Positions 56,208-63,970 of a stretch of 64,000 nucleotides of DNA are shown here, one piece after another. Positions within the stretch are counted from its first letter, which is position 1. Each line of letters opens with the position of its first letter. Position numbers and translations under genes: made by a program. The notes beneath the pieces were generated by a model. That model was given only the letters and a program-made list of their open reading frames with translations. It was not told where the DNA came from and searched no databases. The stretch comes from Pedobacter psychrophilus (GTDB taxonomy: Bacteria > Bacteroidota > Bacteroidia > Sphingobacteriales > Sphingobacteriaceae). The DNA lies in contig NZ_LWHJ01000011.1 in NCBI RefSeq assembly GCF_001652725.1, positions 806,001 through 870,000 of the forward strand. The letters are read 5' to 3'.

Positions 56208-58070
56208 ATGATTAAAAGATTATTTTGTTTGATGCTTGCTTTTTTACCTTTTATGGTAAATGCTCAAACCCGATCCAACTATGTAAAAGAGAATTACAAC
56301 AAGGTAGAAAAATACATCACCATGCGGGATGGGATTAAGCTTTTTGCCTCTATTTATATTCCTAAAGATGCTTCAAAAGATAAAAAATATCCGATCATGA
56401 TGCAGCGTACCTGTTATAGCGTTGCACCTTACGGCGATGATAAATATAAAACCAGCGTTGGCCCATCAGAAACGATGATGAAAGAAGGTTATATTTTTGT
56501 TTACGAAGATGTACGTGGACGTTGGAAAAGTGAAGGTCAGTGGACAAACATGACTCCGGTTATTGACAATAAGAAATCTAAAAAAGATGTTGATGAAGGC
56601 TCTGATACTTATGATACGATTGATTGGTTGATTAAAAATCTTCCTGGAAACAACGGTAGAGTAGGGCAGTGGGGAATTTCTTATCCAGGTTTTTATACGG
56701 CCGTAGGTTTAACTTCTAATCACCCAGCTTTAAAAGCTTCTACGCCACAAGCACCAATTTCTGATTTTTGGTTTGATGATTTTCATCATAATGGAGCTTT
56801 TCTTCAATCCTATTTATTCACCTTTCCTCTATTTGGGATTCAAAAAACAGATACAACATCTAAAGCTTGGTATACCATGGTTGATCCAAAAACAAAGGAT
56901 GGTTATCAGTTTGGTTTGGATTTAGGTCCATTGAAAAATATGGATAAGTATTATGCTGATAATTTCTTTTTTCAAGAAACCATGAACCATCCTAACTACG
57001 ACGAGTTTTGGCAAAAGCGTAATTTATTGCCTCATTTAAACGATGTTAAACCTGCAGTAATGAGTGTTGGTGGTTGGTATGATGCGGAAGATTTGCGTGG
57101 ACCATTAGCTATTTATAAAACGATTGAAAAAAGCAGTCCGAATGCATATAATACAATTGTTGAAGGTCCATTTGGACATGGAAGATGGAGTCGTGAAACC
57201 GGACATACCATGCATGGCGATATTTATTTTGGAGATAGCGTGGCAACTTTCTATCAAAAAAATATTGAAGCCAAATTTTTTGATCACTTTTTAAAAGGTT
57301 CGGGAGATAAAAATTCTGGTTTACCTGAGGCTTATATGTTTGATACCGGTGTTAAACAATGGAAAATGTTTGATAAATGGCCAGCAACAAATAGTGAGAA
57401 AAAAGTTTATTCACTTAATTTGAGAGGTGGTTTATCAGAAATTTCTACCATGGAATATGGCGCAAGATCATTTGAAAGTGATCCCATGAAACCAGTTCCT
57501 TATACGGATGATATTACTGCGACAACTGGATTTACACCTTTTGCTTACATGAGCGAAGACCAACGTTTTGCAGGCAGAAGACCAGATGTTTTAGTTTATC
57601 AAACTGAAGTTTTAGATCAGGATATGACCATTGGTGGAGAAATGTTGGCTAAATTAAAAGTAAGCACAACAGGAACAGATGCGGATTGGGTAGTAAAAAT
57701 AATTGATGTTTATCCAGCAGATGAACCAAATAATCCTTACATGCCGAATAAAAATGTAACATTAAGTAATTATTGGCAAATGGTTCGTTCTGAAGTGATG
57801 CCAGCCAGATTTAGGGATGGTTTTGATAAATCAGTTCCAATGGTTGCCAATCAGGAAACAGAAGTTGATGTTCATTTACAGGATATTTTGCACACTTTCA
57901 AAAAAGGGCATCGTATGATGGTACAAATTCAAAGCACTTGGTTTCCTTTTATTCAAAGAAATCCACAAACATTTGTACCGAATATCTACAAAGCAGATGA
58001 AAAGGATTTCCAAAAACAAACACATAAAGTTTTTAACAATAGCAGTATAGAATTTAGTGTGATAAAATAA
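56208..58070 (+). CDS. CocE/NonD family hydrolase (X-Pro dipeptidyl-peptidase S15-like)
   Basis: 620 residues. A signal peptide ends near VNAQ (19-20), so it is exported. The alpha/beta-hydrolase part has MRDGIKLFASIYIP, YEDVRGRWKSEGQW and the nucleophile elbow GQWGISYPG with Ser158. ILHTFKKGHRMMVQIQSTWFP is in the C-terminal jelly-roll domain. Members cleave Xaa-Pro dipeptides, cocaine-like esters or beta-lactam side chains. The periplasmic location beside an aminopeptidase gene suggests peptide scavenging, but no substrate can be named. Confidence 0.88.
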   Translation: MIKRLFCLMLAFLPFMVNAQTRSNYVKENYNKVEKYITMRDGIKLFASIYIPKDASKDKKYPIMMQRTCYSVAPYGDDKYKTSVGPSETMMKEGYIFVYEDVRGRWKSEGQWTNMTPVIDNKKSKKDVDEGSDTYDTIDWLIKNLPGNNGRVGQWGISYPGFYTAVGLTSNHPALKASTPQAPISDFWFDDFHHNGAFLQSYLFTFPLFGIQKTDTTSKAWYTMVDPKTKDGYQFGLDLGPLKNMDKYYADNFFFQETMNHPNYDEFWQKRNLLPHLNDVKPAVMSVGGWYDAEDLRGPLAIYKTIEKSSPNAYNTIVEGPFGHGRWSRETGHTMHGDIYFGDSVATFYQKNIEAKFFDHFLKGSGDKNSGLPEAYMFDTGVKQWKMFDKWPATNSEKKVYSLNLRGGLSEISTMEYGARSFESDPMKPVPYTDDITATTGFTPFAYMSEDQRFAGRRPDVLVYQTEVLDQDMTIGGEMLAKLKVSTTGTDADWVVKIIDVYPADEPNNPYMPNKNVTLSNYWQMVRSEVMPARFRDGFDKSVPMVANQETEVDVHLQDILHTFKKGHRMMVQIQSTWFPFIQRNPQTFVPNIYKADEKDFQKQTHKVFNNSSIEFSVIK

Positions 58071-58078
58071 TTTAATTT

Positions 58079-58170
58079 CGTCATGTCAACGACAGAAGAC
58101 ATAGCACAATTAGGCTTTCATCAAGCATGGCAATATTGCTGGTGAGATGTCTCGTTACCTCGACATGACG
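58079..58170. repeat. Palindromic intergenic repeat, family 2, copy 2
   Basis: Starts CGTCATGTCAACG and ends CCTCGACATGACG. Arms inside read AGAAGACATAGCAC and GTGAGATGTCTCG. Together with copy 3 it fills most of the 372-base gap before the M1 gene. Confidence 0.82.
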
Positions 58171-58213
58171 GAACGCAGAAAATTATAGTTTATCTGCAAA
58201 TTATAAATACGCA

Positions 58214-58233
58214 GGGATAGCATTTGGCTATCC
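58214..58233. repeat. Short hairpin GGGATAG-N7-CTATCC
   Basis: Arms GGGATAG and CTATCC around CATTTGG, 43 bases after repeat copy 2. A close relative follows copy 3, so repeat plus hairpin form a duplicated unit. Confidence 0.6.
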
Positions 58234-58257
58234 ACTATTATGAAAAATAAAGTATCC

Positions 58258-58349
58258 CGTCATGTCGACGATAGGAGACATCACACATATAGGTAACCAA
58301 TTAGCATGGCAACCTTGCTGGTGGCATGTCTCGTTACCTCGACATGACG
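58258..58349. repeat. Palindromic intergenic repeat, family 2, copy 3
   Basis: Starts CGTCATGTCGACG and ends CTCGACATGACG; the outer 11 bases CGTCATGTCGA and TCGACATGACG are exact inverted repeats. The inner segment AGCATGGCAACCTTGCTGG matches copy 2 closely. Confidence 0.85.
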
Positions 58350-58403
58350 AAGCGTAAATTAATTGGTTATAAATTTTAAATCATCAAAGATTGTAGTAAT
58401 GTA

Positions 58404-58429
58404 GGGATAGGGCTTGACCTATCCTTTTT
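58404..58429 (+). repeat. Hairpin GGGATAG-N7-CCTATCC followed by TTTTT
   Basis: Arms GGGATAG and CTATCC around GGCTTGAC with a T-run, 14 bases before the M1 gene start. It could terminate transcripts entering from the CocE-type gene. Confidence 0.55.
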
Positions 58430-58442
58430 GTTAAATTGAAAT

Positions 58443-60095
58443 ATGAAAAACACAATCATTGCAATTATTTTTACTGTTTTGTCTATCAGCGCCTTAACAA
58501 GTTGTGCCCAACTCATGGAATCGAAAGAAAAATTTACCAAAGCAGATACATTACGTGGCAGTATTACATCGCCTTACCGCACTTGTTATGATATTAATTA
58601 TTACCATTTAGATGTGAAAATAGATCCAAAAGCAAGATCTATCAGTGGGAGCAATCTTTTTAAATTTACAGCAACCACCAATTTTAAAACTTTACAATTC
58701 GATTTATTTGAGAACCTCACTATCGATAAAATCATTTACCATAATCAAGAACTAAAAGGTAAAAGAGAATTTAACGCTGTCTTTTTAACTTTCCCTAAAG
58801 AGATTTTAAAAGGGAAACAAGATAGTTTTGAGGTTTTTTATTCGGGGAAACCAACGGTTGCAAAAAGAGCACCCTGGGACGGCGGTTTTGTTTTTGCAAA
58901 ACATGACAGCGATAAAGATTGGATTGCTACAGCTTGCCAGGGAGTTGGAGCAAGTATTTGGTGGCCAAACAAGGATCAACAAGCGGATGAAGTGGATAGC
59001 GCTTTAATCAGTATCAGTGTGCCGAATGAAATTATGGATGTTTCTAACGGAAGATTAGTTGGCAAAACCGATTTAAAGAACGGCTACACCAAATACGATT
59101 GGAAAGTGAGCAACCCAATTAATAATTACGACATTGCCGTAAACGCTACAAATTATGCCCATATCTCTGATGTTTATAAAGGTGTAAAAGGAGATTTAAC
59201 GCTAGATTATTACGTTTTGCCAGAAAATAAAGCAAAGGCCGAAACTCAATTTACAGATGTAAAAAGAATGTTAGCAGCGTTTGAGCATTGGTTTGGACCT
59301 TATCCTTTTTATAAAGATGGTTACAAATTGGTAGAAACACCGCACTTAGGAATGGAGCACCAAAGTGCTGTTGCTTATGGAAATAAATATCAAAAAGGTT
59401 ATTTAGGAAGAGATTTATCCGGAACGGGTTGGGGTTTAAAATGGGATTTTATCATTGTGCATGAAAGCGGCCACGAATGGTTTGGCAATAACATCACTTC
59501 CAAAGATATTGCCGACATGTGGATTCATGAAGGTTTTACCAATTACTCTGAAAGCTTGTTTACCGAATATTTTTACGGAAAAGAAGCGGGAGCCGATTAC
59601 GTAATTGGGCTAAGAAAAAATATCTCTAATGATATTCCCATTATTGGCCCGTATGGAGTAAATAAAGAAGGTTCTGGAGATATGTATTATAAAGGCGCAA
59701 ATTTGTTGCATACCGTTCGCACCATTATTAATGATGATGAAAAGTGGCGTTCTATCTTAACAGGATTAAATGAAACTTTCGGTAAGAAAACCACTACTAC
59801 CAAAGAAGTGGTCAATTATATCAATCAGAGATCAGGGTTAAACCTGACTAAAATTTTTGACCAATATTTAAGATATGCTACCATCCCATCTTTACAATTT
59901 AAGCAAGTCGGGAAAAACGTAGAATATAAATGGCAGGCAGATGTAAAAGGTTTTGACATGCCGGTAAAACTAGAAGGAGAAAGCAAAATGATTTATCCTA
60001 CTGAAAAATGGCAAATCTTAAAGACCCAAAAATCTATTGATGATTTAAAAGTGACCAGAGATTTTTATATCGATCAGAAAATTTTAAAGGATTGA
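58443..60095 (+). CDS. M1-family metallopeptidase, lipoprotein
   Basis: 550 residues with a lipoprotein signal (ALTSCAQ, lipobox Cys21). The zinc site is His340-Glu-Ser-Gly-His344 with the third ligand Glu363 in MWIHEGFTNYSE, at the M1 spacing. The exopeptidase GAMEN-like motif is LGMEHQSA. It is shorter than PepN and lacks the large C-terminal helical domain, like other periplasmic M1 enzymes of Bacteroidota. It would trim N-terminal residues from peptides in the envelope. The DUF2807 gene follows after 49 bases. Confidence 0.9.
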   Translation: MKNTIIAIIFTVLSISALTSCAQLMESKEKFTKADTLRGSITSPYRTCYDINYYHLDVKIDPKARSISGSNLFKFTATTNFKTLQFDLFENLTIDKIIYHNQELKGKREFNAVFLTFPKEILKGKQDSFEVFYSGKPTVAKRAPWDGGFVFAKHDSDKDWIATACQGVGASIWWPNKDQQADEVDSALISISVPNEIMDVSNGRLVGKTDLKNGYTKYDWKVSNPINNYDIAVNATNYAHISDVYKGVKGDLTLDYYVLPENKAKAETQFTDVKRMLAAFEHWFGPYPFYKDGYKLVETPHLGMEHQSAVAYGNKYQKGYLGRDLSGTGWGLKWDFIIVHESGHEWFGNNITSKDIADMWIHEGFTNYSESLFTEYFYGKEAGADYVIGLRKNISNDIPIIGPYGVNKEGSGDMYYKGANLLHTVRTIINDDEKWRSILTGLNETFGKKTTTTKEVVNYINQRSGLNLTKIFDQYLRYATIPSLQFKQVGKNVEYKWQADVKGFDMPVKLEGESKMIYPTEKWQILKTQKSIDDLKVTRDFYIDQKILKD

Positions 60096-60144
60096 TGCAA
60101 CTTTTTAAAAGTTTGTCCGTCTTTAAAAGAAACAACCTCATAAC

Positions 60145-60864
60145 ATGAAACTATATTCAATTTGCTTGATTGCAATCTTAGCACTTAATTCAACAGCATC
60201 AGAAGCCAAAACAGTTAATACCTCAAATTATCTAACTACCGATGAAGACCGGGAAGTAAAAAACTTTCATGCTGTTTCTTCTAGTGGTTCTTTCAATGTA
60301 ACTGTAAAAATGGGCTCAAAAGAAAGTATTTCTTTAGAAGGCGACCAACAAGATTTAGATAGAGTAGAAACTTTAGTGCAAAACGGAGTTTTAAAAATTC
60401 GTTTAAAACGTGATGTTAATACCTGGAACGAAGGTGTTGGAAACATAAGTATTATTGTAACCGCAAAAAAATTAGATGGTTTAATTCTTTCTGGTAGCGG
60501 AAGTATAGATTTAGAAGGAAAATTAAATTCTGCAGGTGCAGATATTCAATTGAGCGGATCAGGAAAAATCACAGCAGGTTTAGACACACAAACTGTTGGT
60601 ATTGCTTTAAGCGGTTCTGGAAATGTTAGTTTAAGTGGAGAAGTCGGTTCTGCAAATATATCTATCTCAGGCTCTGGCGATGTAAATGCAAAAAACTTAA
60701 TTAGCGATAAAAGTCAGGTACAAATTGCTGGTTCTGGCAATGTTTATCTAAATGCAAAAGAAGAATTGAACGCTACTGTTTTAGGTTCAGGTTCTGTAAG
60801 GTATAAAGGAAACCCAAAATTGTCAGTAAGTAAAGTGGGTTCTGGAAGTGTGGAGAAGATGTAG
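60145..60864 (+). CDS. DUF2807 (head GIN domain) exported protein
   Basis: 239 residues. The signal peptide ends near SEAK (about 22). The rest is a string of strand turns with GSGS-type motifs: LSGSGSIDLEG, LSGSGKITAG, LSGSGNVSLSG, ISGSGDVNAK, IAGSGNVYLN, VLGSGSVRYKG, KVGSGSVEKM. This is the DUF2807 or head GIN pattern, thought to form a right-handed beta-helix on the cell surface or in the periplasm. Function is unknown. A partial second copy of its 3' end lies at 61697-61915. Confidence 0.9.
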   Translation: MKLYSICLIAILALNSTASEAKTVNTSNYLTTDEDREVKNFHAVSSSGSFNVTVKMGSKESISLEGDQQDLDRVETLVQNGVLKIRLKRDVNTWNEGVGNISIIVTAKKLDGLILSGSGSIDLEGKLNSAGADIQLSGSGKITAGLDTQTVGIALSGSGNVSLSGEVGSANISISGSGDVNAKNLISDKSQVQIAGSGNVYLNAKEELNATVLGSGSVRYKGNPKLSVSKVGSGSVEKM

Positions 60865-60902
60865 GAATACTGTTCTGAAATAAGATAATTCAATTTTAAT
60901 CG

Positions 60903-60942
60903 AAAAGCTAATTGATAAACAGATATTATTAATTAGCTTTTT
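60903..60942. terminator. Bidirectional terminator between the DUF2807 gene and the antitoxin gene
   Basis: Arms AAAAGCTAATT (60903-60913) and AATTAGCTTTT (60931-60941) pair, with T-rich tails on both sides. It lies between convergent genes. Confidence 0.75.
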
Positions 60943-60945
60943 CTT

Positions 60946-61272
60946 TTAAGCCAATTTTATGAATTGCTCTTCTAATTTTACATTAAAGTTTATTTCTGCT
61001 TTTAAAGCCTTAAATACTCTTAAGATGGTATCAATGGTTGCACTATTTGCACTGCTTTCTAGTTTAGAAATTTGAGATTTTTGCACTCCAACAAGCTCTC
61101 CTAATTGTTCTTGAGTTAGATTACGTTCTTGTCTTGCAGTTTTTATCATCCTTCCCAAAACATCCATTCTTAATTCATACTCATATTCTTCTCTTTCTTT
61201 AGTTCCAATCTGACCGATATATTTGTCTTTCATTTCGGTAAGTGAATAAGATTTTATTTCGCTTTTTTCCAT
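60946..61272 (-). CDS. XRE-family helix-turn-helix antitoxin (HigA-like)
   Basis: 108 residues. The N-terminal part is helical and acidic (YIGQIGTKEREEYEYELR). The helix-turn-helix from about residue 45 reads IKTARQERNLTQEQLGELVGVQKSQISKLE, a clear XRE domain. It starts one base after the toxin gene stop. The toxin-first order is typical of HigBA-type systems. The antitoxin would bind the toxin and repress the operon at the palindrome in front of the toxin gene. Confidence 0.88.
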   Translation of the reverse strand: MEKSEIKSYSLTEMKDKYIGQIGTKEREEYEYELRMDVLGRMIKTARQERNLTQEQLGELVGVQKSQISKLESSANSATIDTILRVFKALKAEINFNVKLEEQFIKLA

Positions 61273-61273
61273 T

Positions 61274-61618
61274 TTATTTATTTTTTAATTTGCTATTAAA
61301 ATAGCGTTCTTTAATTTTTACAGCTCTTTCAATTTCGTTCGAAGGCATTTTATCTACTTTTTTAATTAAACCATGAGTTGCTAAAACTAAGGTTTGTTTA
61401 TTATCCGTTTTATCCCAAAATGCCAGAAGCCGGATTTGAAGTCCGAGATATAATGTTCTAAATTCCCAAATATCATATGATAATTTTTTAAAAAGTTTTG
61501 GGTCATTAGTTTGCTGCGCTAAGTCTATATTATAAAATACTTTTCTAGCAATTTTAACATCTAATTCAGAGATAAATTTTTCAGCTTCTTCTAAGAATTT
61601 TGTTTGAAAATATTGCAT
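61274..61618 (-). CDS. HigB/RelE-like toxin (Gp49 family)
   Basis: 114 residues. The core LFKKLSYDIWEFRTLYLGLQIRLLAFW matches the Gp49/HigB-like RelE-fold toxins, in which the Arg and aromatic residues of the strand pair contact mRNA on the ribosome. The tail has basic KKVDKMP and KIKERYFNSKLKNK. It would inhibit translation by ribosome-dependent mRNA cleavage. The XRE antitoxin is directly downstream. Activity is inferred from the family. Confidence 0.87.
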   Translation of the reverse strand: MQYFQTKFLEEAEKFISELDVKIARKVFYNIDLAQQTNDPKLFKKLSYDIWEFRTLYLGLQIRLLAFWDKTDNKQTLVLATHGLIKKVDKMPSNEIERAVKIKERYFNSKLKNK

Positions 61619-61639
61619 TTATCTAAACAGCTTATGATA

Positions 61640-61671
61640 TAAAGATACGAAAGTTTCTAAATATTGAAACT
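61640..61671 (-). promoter_or_regulatory. Toxin-antitoxin promoter and operator-like palindrome
   Basis: On the minus strand TATCTTTA (61647-61640) is a one-mismatch -7 box, 21 bases before the toxin ATG. Directly upstream, AGTTTC-N8-GAAACT (61652-61671) covers the expected spacer and -33 area, where the antitoxin could bind and repress. Confidence 0.5.
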
Positions 61672-61696
61672 ATAATATTTTTATTATTTTATAATA

Positions 61697-61915
61697 AGTT
61701 CCGTAAATACATATATCTCAGGTTTTGGCGATGTAAACGCAAAAAACTTAATCAGTGATAAAAGCAAAGTAAAAATTGCTGGTTCTGGCAATGTTTATTT
61801 AAATACCAAAGAAGAATTAAATGCCACAGTTTTAGGTTCTGGTTCTGTAAGGTATAAGGGAAGTCCTAAAGTGATAACTAATAAAGTAGGTTCTGGAAGT
61901 GTGGCAAAAATGTAG
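61697..61915 (+). pseudogene. 3' fragment of a second DUF2807 gene
   Basis: 73 codons that continue the frame of the DUF2807 family: SSVNTYISGFGDVNAK, then IAGSGNVYLNTKEELNAT, LGSGSVRYKGSPK and VGSGSVAKM before the stop. It aligns base by base with the last 219 bases of the intact gene at 60646-60864, with many synonymous changes. There is no start codon, signal peptide or 5' half. The toxin-antitoxin pair lies between the intact gene and this remnant. It most likely descends from a tandem duplicate whose front part was lost. Confidence 0.88.
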
Positions 61916-61985
61916 AATTAGTAATACAATTTTTCAATTGTGAGTAAGAATCTTATATTAAAATCAAAGTTTTCTTATTTTGTAA

Positions 61986-62873
61986 TTAAGCTTCTGCTCT
62001 TGCAAAACCGACTGTTTCTCTGAAAAATTGAGGAGATACTTCTGCATTTGTTTTAAAAAACCTGCTAAAATAATGTTCATCATCATAGCCTAATTCGTAA
62101 GCGATTTCTTTAACCGTTTTTGATGTTAAATACAATTCCCTTTTGGCTTCTATTATGATTCGTTCTGAAATTAAGCTAGTTAAAGTTTTGTTGAAATGTG
62201 TTTTTGTTTCTTTTGCCAATGCCTTTGAGGAAATGTTTAATAACAAAGCGTAGTCATTTGCAGTATGTTTTGTTTTGAAGTGTTTTTCTATCGCAGCTTT
62301 TAAATTTTGTAAAATGAAAGGTTCTTTAAGGTTTGCAACATCTTGCTTTGCCTGCGGATTTTGATTTGTTTTAAGTCTTGATGCAGTGATAAGGAATATC
62401 TTTAAATACGATACCAATAATTCATATTGTGCCAATTGCACATTTTTCATTTCCACTTTCATTTGCTCAAACAAAGTGCAAAAACTCTCTAAATCTTTTT
62501 GCTCTAAATTTACAAAAGGGGGTTTATAAATATCATTAAACAAAACACCATTACAAGCTACTTCTTTTTGATGTTTATGAATACAAAAAAAATCTGGATG
62601 AAAATTAATAACAAATCCACTTATTCCAGTACTTGTTTCAATCATAAAAGGCTGATATGGAGTGAAACATAAAAGGGTATTTTGAGTAAAATTATACTCA
62701 GCAAAATCTACTTTTAATTTCCCTTGCCCTTTATTAATTAAAATAACGGTATAGTAGCTTAACCGTTGTAAATGGTCAAAAGAACTGTTATCCTCAAATG
62801 AATAGACCTTAAATGCTAGGTTTCCGTTAGCAGGACTTATTAAGGTGTTTACTTTCTGATATTCTGTTGACAT
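61986..62873 (-). CDS. AraC family transcriptional regulator
   Basis: 295 residues. The N-terminal half is a cupin-like sensor (LLCFTPYQPFMIET, FVINFHPDFFCIHK). The C-terminal AraC domain has two helix-turn-helix units: NDYALLLNISSKALAKETKTHF and KTVKEIAYELGYDDEHYFSRFFKTNAEVSPQFF. The ligand is unknown. It starts 5 bases after the NTF2-like gene and is probably co-transcribed with it. Confidence 0.9.
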   Translation of the reverse strand: MSTEYQKVNTLISPANGNLAFKVYSFEDNSSFDHLQRLSYYTVILINKGQGKLKVDFAEYNFTQNTLLCFTPYQPFMIETSTGISGFVINFHPDFFCIHKHQKEVACNGVLFNDIYKPPFVNLEQKDLESFCTLFEQMKVEMKNVQLAQYELLVSYLKIFLITASRLKTNQNPQAKQDVANLKEPFILQNLKAAIEKHFKTKHTANDYALLLNISSKALAKETKTHFNKTLTSLISERIIIEAKRELYLTSKTVKEIAYELGYDDEHYFSRFFKTNAEVSPQFFRETVGFARAEA

Positions 62874-62878
62874 CGCAG

Positions 62879-63301
62879 TTATTTTAATTTCCTATCCTTT
62901 TCATCAATAGCCAAATCATTAATACTGGCATATCTTTTTTGCATTAAACCGTTAGCATCAAACTCCCATAATTCGTTTCCGTAACTACAAAACCATTGCC
63001 CGGTTTGGTCATGCCATTCATACTCAAATCTTACTGCCATGCGGTTTTCTCTAAAACCCCATAATTCTTTTTTGAGCTTGTAATCTAATTCTTTTTCCCA
63101 TTTTCGCTCAAGAAATTGCTTTACTTCTTCTCTTCCATTTATAAAATCAGTTCTATTTCTCCACTCTGTATCAATGGTGTAAGCCAAACAAACTTTTTCA
63201 GGGTCTCTTGTATTCCAAGCATCTTCTGCCATTTGTACTTTCTGTAATGCCGTTTCCATATTAAATGGTGGCAAAGGAAATTTCTTATTTTCTGAAGTCA
63301 T
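62879..63301 (-). CDS. NTF2-like protein (DUF1348)
   Basis: 140 residues of the SnoaL/NTF2-like cone fold. [26 protein letters not shown] opens the fold, and [27 protein letters not shown] is the DUF1348 pattern. No catalytic residue can be named. It lies between the AhpD-like gene and the AraC gene, with a possible promoter in the hairpin ahead of it. Confidence 0.85.
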   Translation of the reverse strand: MTSENKKFPLPPFNMETALQKVQMAEDAWNTRDPEKVCLAYTIDTEWRNRTDFINGREEVKQFLERKWEKELDYKLKKELWGFRENRMAVRFEYEWHDQTGQWFCSYGNELWEFDANGLMQKRYASINDLAIDEKDRKLK

Positions 63302-63321
63302 AAATAATCGATTTAGATGTA

Positions 63322-63360
63322 AAAATACAAAGGTATTTGTTTACTACACCTTTGTATTTT
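63322..63360 (-). terminator. 13-bp perfect hairpin after the AhpD-like gene, with an embedded -7 box
   Basis: Arms AAAATACAAAGGT (63322-63334) and ACCTTTGTATTTT (63348-63360) are exact inverted repeats, 8 bases past the AhpD-like stop. The distal arm reads TACCTTTG on the minus strand (63335-63328), an exact TAnnTTTG box for the NTF2-like gene. It may act as terminator and promoter at once. Confidence 0.65.
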
Positions 63361-63368
63361 CAGAATTT

Positions 63369-63902
63369 TTATATAGCAGAGGCAACCGGAAAATCAACTG
63401 GAACTTGTGTTAAGTTGTGTAAATAGTTCATTGCTGTTTTGTCGCTTATCTGCAAAATTAAATCTACCAAATTCTCTTTTGTATAACCTTGTGCAAAAAA
63501 GGTTTCAACAGTTTCGTTGTTTGCATTTCCTTTGGTTTTTGTGATGTCGGCTGCTAATTTTACTAAGGCATCTAATTTTGAATCTTCACTTATCCCTTTA
63601 CGGATGTCTAATAATTGTTCATCAGTAAAACCATTCATTTTACCAATAACTAAATGAGCGCTTTGGCAATAAACACAACCATTAACCTGACTTACAATTA
63701 AGTTAACAGCTTCTTTTTCTTTGTTGGTTAAGCTTGTTTTTGCATTTTGATAAGCTAAAAATTTAGCCAAGCCATTATCAGAATAGGCAATTGTTGCATA
63801 TAAATTAGGTACAAATCCTAATGCATTATTTAAATTATCAAAAATTTCTTGATTTTGTGGCGCTACTTCCTCTTTTGTTGGTACATTAAATACAGTTATC
63901 AT
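63369..63902 (-). CDS. AhpD-like carboxymuconolactone decarboxylase family protein
   Basis: 177 residues. The core LIVSQVNGCVYCQSAHLVIGKM carries the AhpD-type motif Cys76-x2-Cys79-x3-His83, expected of alkylhydroperoxidase-like thiol enzymes. GFVPNLYATIA near the start is usual in this group. It could reduce peroxides with the Cys pair; the family also includes decarboxylases without redox Cys. A promoter-like CATCTTTG lies upstream. The gene heads the NTF2/AraC group. Confidence 0.88.
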   Translation of the reverse strand: MITVFNVPTKEEVAPQNQEIFDNLNNALGFVPNLYATIAYSDNGLAKFLAYQNAKTSLTNKEKEAVNLIVSQVNGCVYCQSAHLVIGKMNGFTDEQLLDIRKGISEDSKLDALVKLAADITKTKGNANNETVETFFAQGYTKENLVDLILQISDKTAMNYLHNLTQVPVDFPVASAI

Positions 63903-63942
63903 CTTTTTGTTTTTTTAAAATTGATAGTCGTTATTGACAGTA

Positions 63943-63970
63943 CAAAGATGGGGCACCAGCTAATCCCAAA
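63943..63970 (-). promoter_or_regulatory. Promoter of the AhpD-like gene
   Basis: On the minus strand TTTG (63970-63967) and CATCTTTG (63950-63943), 16 bases apart, resemble the -33/-7 pair with one -7 mismatch. The box ends 40 bases before the ATG. The 30 bases beyond it to the window end show no gene. Confidence 0.45.
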
